Of a stretch of DNA of 64,000 nt, positions 1-12,100 are shown one piece after another. Position numbers and translations under genes: made by a program. The first letter of the stretch is position 1, and each line of letters starts with the position of its first letter. A model generated the notes under the pieces. The model was not told where the DNA came from and did not search any database. It was given only the letters and a program-made list of their open reading frames with translations. Source of the DNA: Ciona intestinalis (lineage: Eukaryota > Chordata > Ascidiacea > Phlebobranchia > Cionidae); contig NC_020177.2 of NCBI RefSeq assembly GCF_000224145.3, positions 501,526-565,525 of the forward strand, written 5' to 3'.

Positions 1-564
1 GGATTCTGCGTTCGTTTACTATCTACACTCGTCGTGACGTAACTTGCTAAACGAAATCAAAACACACAAACCTTGCAGCGAGCATTGAAACCGATCTCAA
101 CCATGCACCACGAACAGCTAATGTTCAAAACAAGCCGCCTGTGTTATTTTAAATTAACTTCTAAACAAACCAAAATTTTCCGCGAAATACACCACTTAAA
201 ATGTTGGACTCCTGCAATACCGCATAGGGCGGCTTAACTTCTAACAGAATCTGAATATTCTGTATAATAACGTCACCATCGCTTCCTATACATCGGGTTG
301 CACCACAACTAACGACATCACACAATTACTCAAACGCGTGTTGCGCTACATCATATTTCATGCAGCAATGTTAATGTATTTCTTAAACATCGTATAACGT
401 AAGGATTGGTTTGATTTGTGCGGTTTGTTCGACTGACTTTGAATAGTTTTAACCTGTGTAACGATTTAACCTGATGGTTTAATGTTTAAAATGTAGTAAA
501 ACAGCGCTTATAAATAGGCGGTATAGCTTATCTAGGTATATACTTCAAACATAACTTTTTAACT
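1..564. other. spacer with no recognised gene
   Basis: AT-rich sequence with scattered CpG. No exon with splice signals or recognisable protein similarity was found on either strand. Confidence 0.4.
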
Positions 565-767
565 ATATATTAGAGCGAGGGAAGACGGGACAAGATGCGA
601 AACCCTTAATACATAAAATCCAAACACATTAATCGTGTTTTAAACAATTAACGGTTTATAGGAGTCGTAAGAATAAGGTTTTATAATTCTTTGAATGTTC
701 TTTTTACTACTAAATTGGACAAGAAAATAGAATGAAAAGGTGTCTCATCCCCCCTACCCTACTATAT
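565..767. mobile_element. MITE family M, diverged copy
   Basis: One end reads GAGCGAGGGAAGACGGGACA and the other CCCCCCTACCCTACTATAT. These are degenerate forms of the family M terminal inverted repeat, whose consensus is roughly TAGTAGGGTGGGGAAGATGG. Internal landmarks of the family are present: CGTGTTTTAAACAATTAAC, GAGTCGTRAG-like sequence and TTCTTTGAATGTTC. No coding capacity. Confidence 0.75.
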
Positions 768-1120
768 TTCTTAAATTATAATACGCTAACACTTTAGAAA
801 TTATTACTTATATTCAAGTTCATGATCAGAAATAACAGAAATAAAATCAGAGCATACTAGTTTAACAACTCTGTATACGCAACAAAACTGGCGCGCAAAA
901 CCGCTGCGTTATAAACCACCTTCACAGAGCAATAATTTGCATAAGATAACACTAACTTTCTTAATGCGTATTCTACCGGCGTGTGACAATAACAGCCTTT
1001 GAGGCGTTACGTTGAAGCTAATGTGACATCATAATCATACAGCGCTTGCGCTGCAACGCGATTTCCACATATCCGCGATTGACATCACGTGAATAGTAAT
1101 GCTGTTGTTGCCTGGCTTAT

Positions 1121-1318
1121 TATATAGTAGCGTGGGGGAAAGCGAGACACCTTTAGCCCATAATATCCAAATATCCTGATCGTGTTTTAAACAATAACCA
1201 ATGGTCTATGGGATTTCTGTGGATATAGTTTAATAATTATTTGAATGTTCTTTGTTTACTACTAAATGGGACAAGAAAATAGGTAAAAAGATGTCCCATC
1301 TTCCCCCATCCTACTATA
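1121..1318. mobile_element. MITE family M copy
   Basis: About 198 bp, running from TATATAGTAGCGTGGGGGAA to TCTTCCCCCATCCTACTATA with the usual CGATCAGG/CCTGATCG-type core. Together with the next copy it forms two elements about 55 bp apart. Confidence 0.85.
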
Positions 1319-1371
1319 CTTGTATTTAAATCAATTCTTGCGGAAAGAATTCTGCTAACTGACTTTTTATA

Positions 1372-1567
1372 TATAGTAGGGTATGGGGAAGATGGGACAC
1401 CTTTTCTTCCTATTTTCTCGTCCCACTTGGTAGTAAACAAAGAACATTCAAAGAATTACAATACTATATCCTCACGACTCCATAGACCGGTGCGGATTGA
1501 TTAAAACACGATCAGGGTATTTGAATATTATGAGCTAAAGATGTTCTAACTTCTTCTGCCCTATTAT
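1372..1567. mobile_element. MITE family M copy, opposite internal orientation
   Basis: Runs from TATATAGTAGGGTATGGGGA to CTTCTGCCCTATTATATT. The core is the reverse complement of that in the copy at 1121-1318, so the two neighbours face each other. Confidence 0.85.
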
Positions 1568-1659
1568 ATTATTCTTACTAACAGTCAGCACTTTCGCCTT
1601 TAAGTCACATTTCACTGTAATGAAGACGACCTGAATATATAGTAATACTATACCTTTAG

Positions 1660-1803
1660 TTGCCGATTACGTTTGCGAAGATTAAAAAACATTTTAAACG
1701 AACAGACAGGATATATCATTATACAACAGTATAAGGACGTCGAAACTTCGGTCGCAAAACTCTTGCCGGAAGTTACAAAACACATGGATCGCGTGAGTAT
1801 GGC
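1660..1803 (+). other. possible isolated coding exon, unassigned
   Basis: An open frame of about 48 codons sits between an acceptor-like CTATACCTTTAG and a donor-like CGC|GTGAGT. It would encode LNEQTGYIIIQQYKDVETS followed by VAKLLPEVTKHMDR, which looks protein-like, but no neighbouring exon or known family was identified. A chance open frame is quite possible. Confidence 0.15.
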
Positions 1804-1950
1804 GTGTGTCTGGTGTTTCAATTTGTTGCGTTTTGCACAAAAAAATGAACATGGGTTTCTTGCCGTGACATGACTACAAGTTGCGACTTATTTTCGACAA
1901 GATTTTCGCAACGAAGGTCTATGATTATTAATTCTACGCTTGCAACAATC

Positions 1951-2140
1951 TATAGTATAGTAAGGTCGGGGTAAGATGGAACATGTTTTATTATCTTTTC
2001 TCGTCCCATTTGGTAGTAAATAAAGAATATTTACAGAATTATATAACCGTATTCTCACGACTCTGAAAGATCGATTTTAATTGTTTCAAAACACGATCAA
2101 AAACATGGAGTTTAGGTGCTAACAGTATATATCTTACCCC
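1951..2140. mobile_element. MITE family M copy (GTAAGATGG subtype)
   Basis: Starts TATAGTAAGGTCGGGGTAAG and ends near ATATCTTACCCCAAAG. It belongs to a subtype whose terminus has GTAAGATGGRACATG rather than GAAGATGGGACACC. Confidence 0.75.
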
Positions 2141-3509
2141 AAAGCTATTTCCTATTCAAAGATAAAAGCTAAATATTCAAGCTATCTACCTGTAACATTT
2201 AGTTCTGGTTTACTTTATATAGCAGGCTATTGTCTATTGTTCGCTATATAAGCTCCATCTCATTACTTGCTCTAAACAGGCTATATCACTACTGATATAT
2301 ACGTAGGCGTTTTCCTATAACCACACATCCGTTGAACGCGTGAATACCAATCTCACGCCTTTCATATGTTTACTACGCAACAGTCTTATAGGGCTAAACA
2401 ACGTTTAAATTGTTATTTTTCACTTTTTTTGACAATGTTATTTTTACTGAACTAAAATTTGAAAAATGTTTGGAAATTTGGGAATGGAAACTTACATGAC
2501 ATTTGTGCATATAGCCTTAAATTGGTAAAGTGCCATGAAAGTGTTTAACGCTTTAGTTTAATATTTCTTACACTTGCGCTTTGCTGCGAGCGTGATATGT
2601 ACGCGTGTACCTATATATGAGTATTCATTTGAATGTGCATTTATTATATGGGATACATGCACACTGCATATCTTAAACGCAACAATATATCTATAATGTC
2701 TCAAGTTCAAATCCGTAAAGGAAAATTCATTAAACCTGTTTCGAAAAGTTCTTGTTTGATGGGCGCGATGAAAGATATGTATTCTTAAAACAAATATAGA
2801 ATAGGACGCTAAATTATAGCACGCATAAAGTGTTAGACGTCTATTATATCTATAATAGAAATATTCCTGGTAGCGACAGATAACGATTATGAGTTTGCTT
2901 ATTTACGTTAAAAAGTACGCGTGAGGATAACTACCGTTCAGCGATAATATACGCCTTAAACTGCCACACATTGCGGTATGAAACAAATCTAAATAAAAAA
3001 AACATTAACTCTAGCTATAACACATTTCTGTAAGCGCTTAAATACACCAATACGTCTTTGCATATATGATGGCTATATTGTGTATATAAGTTTAAGAGCT
3101 CTATACTTGCTAAAAGTGTCGCTCCAACTATACGCAACTGACGTCAAGCAAGTAAACAGCTGAATCTTTTGTACAAAAAGTAGAACGGAAGCTGACTGGT
3201 CTTACTAGCCTATGTGTAAAGGTTACGCAAATGACAAAGTTTTAAAAACGGGACATGTTGTTTTGGACTGATCAGTCTTGTTTAGGTCCACATAGCGCAT
3301 ATAGTTGCAAAGTTTCATAGAAAATTATGGCGCGTGTAATTAGCACAAACACGGTTGTAATGCAAACGTGTAAATACATTTAAATAAAACACCAGAGATT
3401 ATGGTATATACGTCAAAGTACATGGGCCAATTTCCGAGAATTTATTTGTGGTTATTTTGTTTTTGTCATCTTGTTTTGTAAATTGTTTTTGTGGCTTTGT
3501 TTGGTATAT
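2141..3509. other. spacer with no recognised gene
   Basis: AT-rich sequence without a supported exon or a full repeat copy. Nothing beyond short A/T runs stands out. Confidence 0.4.
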
Positions 3510-3510
3510 G

Positions 3511-3690
3511 GTAGGGTGGGGTAAGATGGCGCGCAGGGTAATATGGTACCCGAGGTAAGATGGCACACGGGGTAAGATGGCGCGCAGGGTAAAATTGCGC
3601 GCGGGGTAAGATGGCACACACGGGGTAAGATGGCTCACGGGGTAAGATAGCACACTGGGTAAGATGGTACCCGAGGTAAGCTGCATTTTT
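3511..3690. repeat. minisatellite derived from a MITE terminus
   Basis: After a normal-looking family M end (GTAGGGTGGGGTAAGATGG), a unit of about 17-19 bp based on GGGTAAGATGGCRCRC is repeated roughly nine times with variants such as GGTAAGATGGTACCCGA. The rest of the MITE is absent. The open frames across it on the minus strand are translations of the repeat, not genes. Confidence 0.8.
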
Positions 3691-4386
3691 AAACATCTTT
3701 TTGCCAGACCTAATTTGTATACAACGGCTTGTAATGTATTGTCCTAATTGTGCCATACAAATACAGCTTATACTTGCATACGAGGTAACTCGTAGGACGT
3801 AGGCGGTCACGCAATTTAATTTTAAAATAGCATTCTATAAAAAATTAGTCAAAGTTTTTTAATAAAAACTATCAACGTGGCGATTATATTAAAACACCGA
3901 CGCCAAAATGGCAGTTATTAATATGCGTGACACTTAATTTCCGGAAAGAACGCAGTTACAACGATTTTACGTTGATTTTATTTTTAGGGGTTAGCGTGTT
4001 TAGAATCAGAATTTTAAATTTACAAAACTATTTTGGTTTCCCGACGTTTTGTCGCAGCCATAATTACTTTGCAACTTCTCTTTTTTACCACAGCTAAATC
4101 CTCAATTTGGAAAGTTACAAAACACTAATTTAGTTTCTTCATTAAATACAGTAGATCAAATTAATTAAAATAACGAAAAGAAAGGATTTATTGGAACAAC
4201 GGCCGTCGTTAAACACTTAGGTTATAAAAACGAGATCGTCAGCCACAAAATAAAAACTCTCTGGTTTTGTTAAATAATAATTAATACTCCTAAAAAGCTT
4301 TGGGCTTTGCTCTGCCCTAGGTTCTACTCTGATATCAAGCTAGCTTACTATAAGCGTAACATATATATATAAAAGCTGGTCACTTA
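3691..4386. other. spacer with no recognised gene
   Basis: No splice-flanked open frame and no complete repeat element were seen. Confidence 0.35.
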
Positions 4387-4490
4387 ATATAGTAGGGCGG
4401 GGTAAAACGGGACATGTTTCATTGCTTTAAAACATGATCAGGAGATTTATGTACTATATGGAATATCCCATTTTACCTCACAGTAATACA
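4387..4490. mobile_element. short internally deleted MITE family M copy
   Basis: Both ends are present (TATAGTAGGGCGGGGTAAAA and TCCCATTTTACCTCACAGTA) but only about 100 bp separate them, so roughly half the element is missing. Confidence 0.7.
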
Positions 4491-4736
4491 ACTACATGGG
4501 CTGTTAATAAAACCAAGCCTTCTCTACGAGCCCAAACACCAATTACCTGCAAGACAACCTTAACGTTGCATTCTAAGTCTTCTTAACCTGAATAAATAAT
4601 GAAAGTAATAAATTTACTGGCTTCTAATTAGTTGAAAACACAAAGCCTTTCTGTAAATCAGTAGTTTAAATTAAACCAGCTTATTAAACGGCACTTATAA
4701 CTATCTGCTTATCTTTTCAACTTGACAGATAATTCC

Positions 4737-4866
4737 CATGTATAAAGTTATAACCTTATCCTCGCGACTCTAAAACATGGTTGTTGATTTTTAAAAACAC
4801 GGTCGGAAATATAGGTTTTATTTTAGATGGTAATGGTACGCCCTATTTTACCCCACAGTACTATAT
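4737..4866. mobile_element. partial MITE family M copy
   Basis: Only the right half remains: the CCTTATCCTCGCGACTC core and the end CCTATTTTACCCCACAGTAC. Confidence 0.65.
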
Positions 4867-5377
4867 GTATCACATAATATATAGAACTACATTTCCCTAC
4901 CGTTGTAGTTTATATATAGTTGTGTTACTGTTTAAATCAAGTTACATTGTAAAATACACAGGCAGATTTTAAAAGCTCAACAATTTCTTATTCTTTCGGC
5001 CTAGATGAATTACCCATGGCACTCTAGAGCAATTAAGAGTGGCCTGCTTAAATTTAACCATCTAATATCATTGGTAAGACATGCACTGCACTAAAACCAC
5101 AACCACAAACCGTCCCCCAATTTCCTGCAGTGCTTACAGCTTTTATTACAACCATAAACAATTGTCTGAATATTGGTTTTAGTTAACATTCGTTTAAAAA
5201 GGGCAATAATTATTTGCCTTTTAACCCGGTTAGTCCACATGAACAAGCTTAACGACTAATGTTCGTTCAACATATTATGTGTTTCTATTTGGTGAGGTTC
5301 CACAATGGGGACCTGAGATTTATGTCACAGTTGGAATATTACATCCTAACATAGTATAAGATTAATTTTCTCTGTCT

Positions 5378-5480
5378 CTACGGATACAGTAGCGACCAAT
5401 ACACTGTAGGCTACAATAAGGAAAGACGGGATATAGCGACAAAACCTTAAAACACGCTTACGGTTAAAAAACGTATAACA
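5378..5480. repeat. dispersed repeat F fragment
   Basis: Contains ACAGTAGCGACCAATACA and GACGGGATATAGCGACAAAA, followed by a TTAAAACACGCTTACGGTTA block. The same block occurs near 34570-34740 and in part near 58080-58140. Family unknown. Confidence 0.55.
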
Positions 5481-5497
5481 CAACTGAGCGACTAAAC

Positions 5498-5692
5498 ATG
5501 TATAGTAGGGTGGGGAAGATGGGATACCATTTCATTATATTTTCTCGTCCAATTTTGTAGTAAACAAAGAACATTCAAACATTGTAAAACCGCATGCTCG
5601 CAACTCCCATAGACCGTTGTTAATTGTTTGAAACACGATCAGGATATTGGGATATTATGTGCTAAAAGTGTCCCATCTCACCCCGGAGTTCT
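5498..5692. mobile_element. MITE family M copy
   Basis: Runs from TATAGTAGGGTGGGGAAGAT to GTCCCATCTCACCCCGGAGT. The internal core GACCGTTGTTAATTGTTTGA is well kept. Confidence 0.85.
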
Positions 5693-5755
5693 ACATGGTA
5701 TAGGTTAGGGTAAAATGGTCCATGGTAGACGCTGTGACTATACCTTACTGACTAT

Positions 5756-5938
5756 AATACTGTGGGGTAAGATGGGACACCTCCTAAATCCGATATTTCT
5801 TGATCGTGTTTGAACAACTCACAACGCTCTTTTAGAGTTGTGAGAATACGGGTATATAATTTGGTAAATATTCTTTGTTTACAACCAAATTGGCAATAAG
5901 AGCAAAAATGCCACATGTTACCCACTTTGCTATACAGC
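5756..5938. mobile_element. MITE family M copy (GTAAGATGG subtype)
   Basis: Begins TACTGTGGGGTAAGATGGGA and ends TTACCCACTTTGCTATAC. The core is in the opposite orientation to the copy 60 bp upstream. Confidence 0.8.
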
Positions 5939-6346
5939 ATTCCTCTATATTGAATTTAAATGCATCTGTATTGTGTAACCGCACATCCAGGCTGGGTTTA
6001 CCGTATCTATAAGTCTATGAGTCTATATCAATATAAATCTGTAAGGATTCGTAGCAGAGTCTTTTGATGATTTCGCCGACTTCCGTTTTATGAGTTGACA
6101 ACCAACACATATGCTGTAGCATCAGGCCTGGTTAGTAAATTATAAAGGGATCAAATTTCAGTGTCCATAAGTCGGTATTCTGGCAAAGCTATAAGCGCGC
6201 CTGACTCAAATCGAGATGTTATATTAGTTCGAGGCTCGATGCTGCTACCAAACACTTAATATACGGCAGTTTATCCAATCCAGTAGTGTATCATTGTCTA
6301 AAAAAACGATTATAAACTTAGGATCTTAACAGTGAAATTTCGATTA

Positions 6347-6545
6347 ATATAGCGGCTTGGGGGATGATGGGACACCTTTTCATTCTATTTTATCGTCCCA
6401 TTTAGTAGTAAACCAAGAAAATTCAAAGAATTATAAAACCGTATCTTCACGACTCCCATAGATTGTTGATTGTTTAAAACACGATCAGAATATTTGGATA
6501 TTGTGCGCTAAAAGTGTCCCATCTTCTCCACCCAACTGTATATAC
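6347..6545. mobile_element. MITE family M copy
   Basis: Runs from ATATAGCGGCTTGGGGGATG to CTTCTCCACCCAACTGTATA and is nearly full length. Confidence 0.8.
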
Positions 6546-6736
6546 AAAACAGAGCTTTGTGTGCAGGTTTATGTAAATATAGTCCCACAAAGCGTTACAT
6601 GTATATGTTCGTTTGTGTGTCAACATACGTATACGTAGCCAAGGAGCCAACGACCGCAGTTGCGCCATACAACTATTAATAAAAACGTATATTTCCACAA
6701 AGGCTACGTTATTTACACTCTGACTGAATTTACATA

Positions 6737-6877
6737 TATAGTAGAGCGGGACAAGATGGAAAACCTTTTCATTCTATTTTCGCGTCCCATTGGGTCGTAC
6801 ACCAAGAAAATTCAAAGAATTATGAAACCGTATCCTCTATACCAGTCTATACTAACTTTGGTCCCGCCCTACTATAT
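6737..6877. mobile_element. MITE family M copy, internally deleted
   Basis: Starts TATATAGTAGAGCGGGACAA and ends GGTCCCGCCCTACTATATAT. The core stops after the CCGTATCCTC block, leaving about 140 bp. Confidence 0.75.
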
Positions 6878-7892
6878 ATGTAAATTCAGTCTCTTCCACA
6901 CACTACAATATGTACATTTTTAAACAGTTTTTGCATAAAAATTATAGTTTTAAAATGGCCAAAATGACCCCCACTTTTAAATCCAACTTTTTTTTTACTG
7001 TAGAAAACAAATTACCCGTATTTTCCCTTTCTAAGCTTTAAAATTATCTTTTAGTCCAACTGTTACTTCAATTTACCGTAAAACATACGTGTTATTTTGG
7101 ACACAAGGTGGCGGCCCATCTGCCTCTTGGGCTCTTAGGTTGTAGAACTTATTGAGCACGTTAGTGGTCATAAAGATCCTTTTTCGTCGAACAGTTGTTC
7201 TTGTTGTTGTTTTTTCGTGACTTTTTTCCGCACTTATCTCAATTCTTAATTCTAGCAATTTTCTTTATTCTCTTGATTGAAATCAAATCATAATATATAT
7301 TTATAATTTTTAGACTAAATTTTCAGATTTAAAACCGCACGATGAGCGATTAATTAACGGTTACTTTCTTCATGCACTTTACATAGCGGAAATACTGCCT
7401 GGGAGTTTGGCGGGGAACGAAGGCATGTGTTGTATCCACACAACGATTCACGTCTAAATCAAACTATTAGCATTCAAGTGGGGACGCATTAAATGCACTA
7501 CTTTTATACCGTATTATCATTACTCGTAACTGAAATATTATTTTTAATTCAACATCATATGATTAATATTAACTTCCAACATTACCTAGTTACTGCGTGA
7601 TTACGGTTTGTCAAAATTCATGAAAACAAACGTTTTAAGCGACGACAACGTTAACTAGTGTAAGTTTACAATAAACACATGGTACAGGAGTTGTACAAAG
7701 CGTATTTACACATATTCTTTACCAATCACTCAATCCTCATACGTCATAAGTTTCATTAGTTATAATACATGTATAAATACATTCTGTCTACTGCTCCACA
7801 GTCACCAATGGCGACTAGAACCCGTTTTGTTGGTTACTTCAGATTTGTTTTTGATGGAGCCCAGTCGACCGTTGTAGTAAAAGGATTAATTA
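6878..7892. other. spacer with no recognised gene
   Basis: A 61-codon minus-strand open frame around 7073-7258 has Lys/Arg/Thr-rich content but no family match I can make. Nothing else supported. Confidence 0.35.
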
Positions 7893-8095
7893 ATATAGCA
7901 GGGTGGGGGTAGATGGGACACCTTTTCATTTTGTTTTCTTTTTTCAATTGATAGTAAAAACAGAACATTTAAAGAATTATAAAACCGTATCTTTACGACT
8001 TCCACAGACCGTTGTTAATTGTTTAAAACACGATCAGGCTATTTGGATATTATGTGTTAAAAATGTCCCAGCATCTTCCCCGACTCTACTATCGT
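7893..8095. mobile_element. MITE family M copy
   Basis: Runs from ATATAGCAGGGTGGGGGTAG to ATCTTCCCCGACTCTACTAT. Full length. Confidence 0.85.
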
Positions 8096-8598
8096 CTGCT
8101 AATTAGTTTAAAACGTGCTCATCCATTATATCTGACATCTCTTGTGTTTTAAATAGCTTTGTTCATAGATACCTGTTTAGGTAGGTGTATATGCTTTGTT
8201 GCTGTACTTACACGGAATTATCGAGTCGCTTTACGTTACGTTACGTTGTGTCATGCAAAATGGGAAGTAACGTTATACATTTATGTGGTCTACGTCATAT
8301 ACTGTACTTATGTGGTGTTGTAATAATTTGACGAAATTGGGGTACGTAATATATTCAGAAAGGCGAGAAAGCAAGAGAGAGCAGTCGTTTTGTTTGTTTT
8401 TCGCCTAAAATACTAATCAAAATTAGTGGGGCATTGGTGAGCAAAAGCCTGACGAATATAGCTTTCCATGCTATTGACTTTCTAAAGTTTAAATAATGTG
8501 TGGATATTGTATTGATGTCAAGCGGGACGTTATTGTTGAATTTTTTCAAATGTTTGTTGGTATAACAACAGTCAGCCGGAGTATATACTGTATCATGC

Positions 8599-8620
8599 TA
8601 GACCTGTTATAACAGGTCTA
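8599..8620. repeat. perfect 22-bp palindrome
   Basis: TAGACCTGTTA is followed directly by its reverse complement TAACAGGTCTA. No known site was recognised. Confidence 0.7.
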
Positions 8621-8677
8621 AAAGTTTATGGTAACAAATTAGATGTTTTTGTTTGTCGAATAATTTTTGTTTAAACA

Positions 8678-8850
8678 AAAACCAGGCACGAGGTGTATGG
8701 AACAGAACACCAATGTTATAACGACTGTCGTTGCCCAGCCATACGAGGATAAATAAGTTAACATACGTGGTAGCTTATAAACAGGCACGAGGTGTATGAA
8801 ACAAAACACCCGTGTTATAACAACTTTTTCGGCCACGCGTTGATAGAGTA
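8678..8850 (+). mobile_element. two SINE 3' tails in tandem
   Basis: The SINE tail motif GGCACGAGGTGTATG, then CACCCGTGTTATAAC-like sequence and GACTGTCGTTGCC, occurs twice about 90 bp apart. The tRNA-like head is missing from both. The tail matches the longer SINE copies at 27 and 29 kb. Confidence 0.7.
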
Positions 8851-9172
8851 AGTTACATTCAGACATTGGACAAAAAATACTCACAAATCTATTATTTCAT
8901 AAGAAAATCCATGCACAAGGTATCTGTAATCTATATTATCGTATAAAACCAAAAATATCCTATATACAAGAGTAAAATTTTACACCTGTTTATTATATCC
9001 CATTTTATATTTAAAATTATTCTTAAGGTCATGGATTATTAAAAAATAGAAAACAATGTAAATTTTGCTTCATTTTCGAGCTCATACGATGCTCGTGGAT
9101 TCATTTTGCTCCAACTTGAAATATCAAACTATGTTTCATAATATAGATAGAGTTAGCCAGCATGCTGCGGCC

Positions 9173-12100
9173 ATGGGTAAGGATTGTAAATCCTTTTTTT
9201 AAGTAAATATACAGCCTATATATATATAAAATATATAAATGTATATACATAGTACTTTTTTTCATTATAAATATCTATGACGTATATAGGATATATATAT
9301 TTTATATACAGCCCAGGCATTTATTTTTTATCATTGAGAAAAATAGATCAATAAAGGTATTACATTATGTGTTGTTGTGTTTACTGTTTAGCATATGATG
9401 TAGCAGGGAGTAGCTACTTCACCTTTTGGTTATAGTACAATTTTAAAAAATGCATAAATTCTAGGTTACCTAAAAAATGTAATGTAACTTCAGATTTTGA
9501 CTGGTCCCACTGTTTTGCTTGAACGATATACATAAGCAGTCTGGGTGTTGGGGTAATTAATATTACCCCAACACCCAAAAAAGCCCAATCTATAAATCCC
9601 TGGTCCTCGGCAACTAATTCACCCACCCATAGAGAATAGAATGTCTACAAGTAGCTGGATTAATAACATTTAAAGAAAAAACATGTAATAATACACTTGT
9701 TCCAGATTATTCAAGCAAATCTAACAGAATACAATCACTTGAAAACTTTCCCTCAGCCCCAGTTAACCCAATCCAGCTTGCAATTCATGGATTTTATTTC
9801 ACTGGTGTTGAAGACTGTGTGGTTTGCTTCAGGTATTGTAGCAGTGATATTTCCTAATCATGACTGGTAAGGCACCAAACCTGGGGTGGCAGGGTAGTCA
9901 GGCCTACCCAGAGATTTTCTGCACTGCATTAATAAGTAAACATTGCAACTCAATTTGTTTCACATGAATGCGCATCTAACTATCCCTGCCTCCCCTGGTT
10001 TTTAAAATGTTTGGTGCCTGCTGCCTATGAATACTTAAATTTACCCCGAACCATTTGAAACATTTGTTTTTATTCAGTTGTGAGAACAGCGTTCGTAATT
10101 GGAAGCTTGGTGACAAAGAGGGAGACAAGAAATGGCACAAACCAGATTGTGTGTTTTTCAACTCATTGTCGCAAACTGGTGAGTAATATTTGATTACAAT
10201 CTGCATAAGTTTTGGCATAGGCGTCACGTTTTACATTTTTAACAAAGCATGAGGGGGTTTTTGTTAAAATGCAGCTATTTATTGCAAGAAATTTGACCCT
10301 GCTTGTATGTAGACATTTAACAGCAGGGTGAAAGCTGTTTTAAGATGTAAAACTTAGATGCCAAGGGTGTGATATACCTAAAACACATTATTTAAAATAG
10401 GTGTGAGATCAAAACACTATTTCACTCCTGTTTTGAAAATAGTGATGATATGCCACCCTAGTATTATGCCCATGGGCTTTGGAACTCTAGTATTTCTATT
10501 TTAATATAGAATATTATATTGCTACACCATTAGTTGGATTTAATAATTGTGTGTATTTAGCTTGAGGTGTTTTGTTATATCTTATATCTTGTTGTTATTG
10601 TCTTAGTTTTGTTAAATTGTTCATTTTCTTTCACAACAAATAATATTACATTTTGTCTAATAAAGTAAAATGACTTATATCGTGTTTACCATTTATGTAA
10701 GTTTAAAGTAATGGCAAACAACTGTAATTCGCCAATAAATTAGATAAGTTATATATATATATAATTACAATGTTAAAAATTTAAAAACAATTTTCGTGTT
10801 TATTCAAGTGGTGGGTTACCTACATGCTACACCATTAACTTCTTCTAATTGCTGACAGTTGATAATTTAAGCTGAAAAATAACATCAGTAACTTGTAGGT
10901 GGTGTATTACTCAATACGTTTTCTTAATAGTATGCGTTACATTAGCAATTGTTGCGCTGTGTAATACTGTCCAATTGCATCACGGTAACGATTGTGATGT
11001 AATATAACATCGTTTAACCTTCAAATGTAGGCTTTCACATAAAATGTTATTATTTTTATCACAGATTACATGTTGCGTAAAAACTATCTATCATGTAAAA
11101 TCAAGTAAACAGCCATATGAAACTTATTTTTTGTGCATGATTACAACTGTAAAAAAATTACAAAAAAAATTATGTTTTTTTGCAGTGGTCAATTCTTGAT
11201 TTTATTGTTCTATGTATTAGGCTATTATTAAAAGTGTGGCTGCTTGTGTTTTATAAACTAACCAAGCCTTAAAATACATTTTGGGCCAACTATATCCCAG
11301 ACTCTCTGGTCTATATCTCAGCATGTCTCACTGTAGGACCATGGTAAATATAAAATATGTGTGTTCAATATGTTTAGGCTATATATGGTCATGTCACAAA
11401 CAAACTAACATAGCCTGTATAATTGTGTAAAACAATGATTTCCAATCATCTGGGATTTTAAAAACTTTATCTTTATATACTTTATTGAAACAGCTCCCAT
11501 GGAAGTATCCACTACAACAGCTAACTTATCCACCAATGCAAGTACTCCCATGGAAAGTTTATCTAATGTGAGTATGTTTAAATAATTTGTTCACTGTTTT
11601 TAATATTCTATATAAAGACAAGTATAATATTATATACACACTAGACACTACACAGTAAGATATACAAGCGGCACATGAATATCTACTGGGCGAACCTCAC
11701 TAAGGTCTGTCCAATAGTCAATCTGAATGGAAAACATGCTTAAGTCTTAAATATAATAGTAGGGTGGGGGAAGATGGGACACCTTTTCATTCTGTTATAT
11801 TGCCCATTTGGTAGTAAACAAAGAATATTCAAAGAATTATAAAACCGTACCCTTACGACATAGTCCGTTGTTAATTATTTAAAACACGATCAGGATATTT
11901 GGATATTATGTGTTAAAGGTGTCCCATCTTCCACCACAGAACTATAATTATATAATATATACATAGTAATTTTGAACATTATTTTTATTGCTTTTTTTTC
12001 CCTTTTTCGAACCTTTCATTGAATTGTCTCAATCAATCATAATCCATATTTTGATGAAACAGGAACCTTCTGTGTCTGGTTTATTTCACAATAGAAATAT

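Noticed and set aside
1673-1873. 66-codon open frame as a gene
   Set aside because: No family match and no partner exon. Kept only as a low-confidence possible exon.
3399-3810. Minus-strand frames rich in LPRVPSYP-type repeats
   Set aside because: They are translations of the TIR-derived minisatellite.
7073-7258. Minus-strand 61-codon frame with a basic segment
   Set aside because: No start context, splice partner or recognisable motif.
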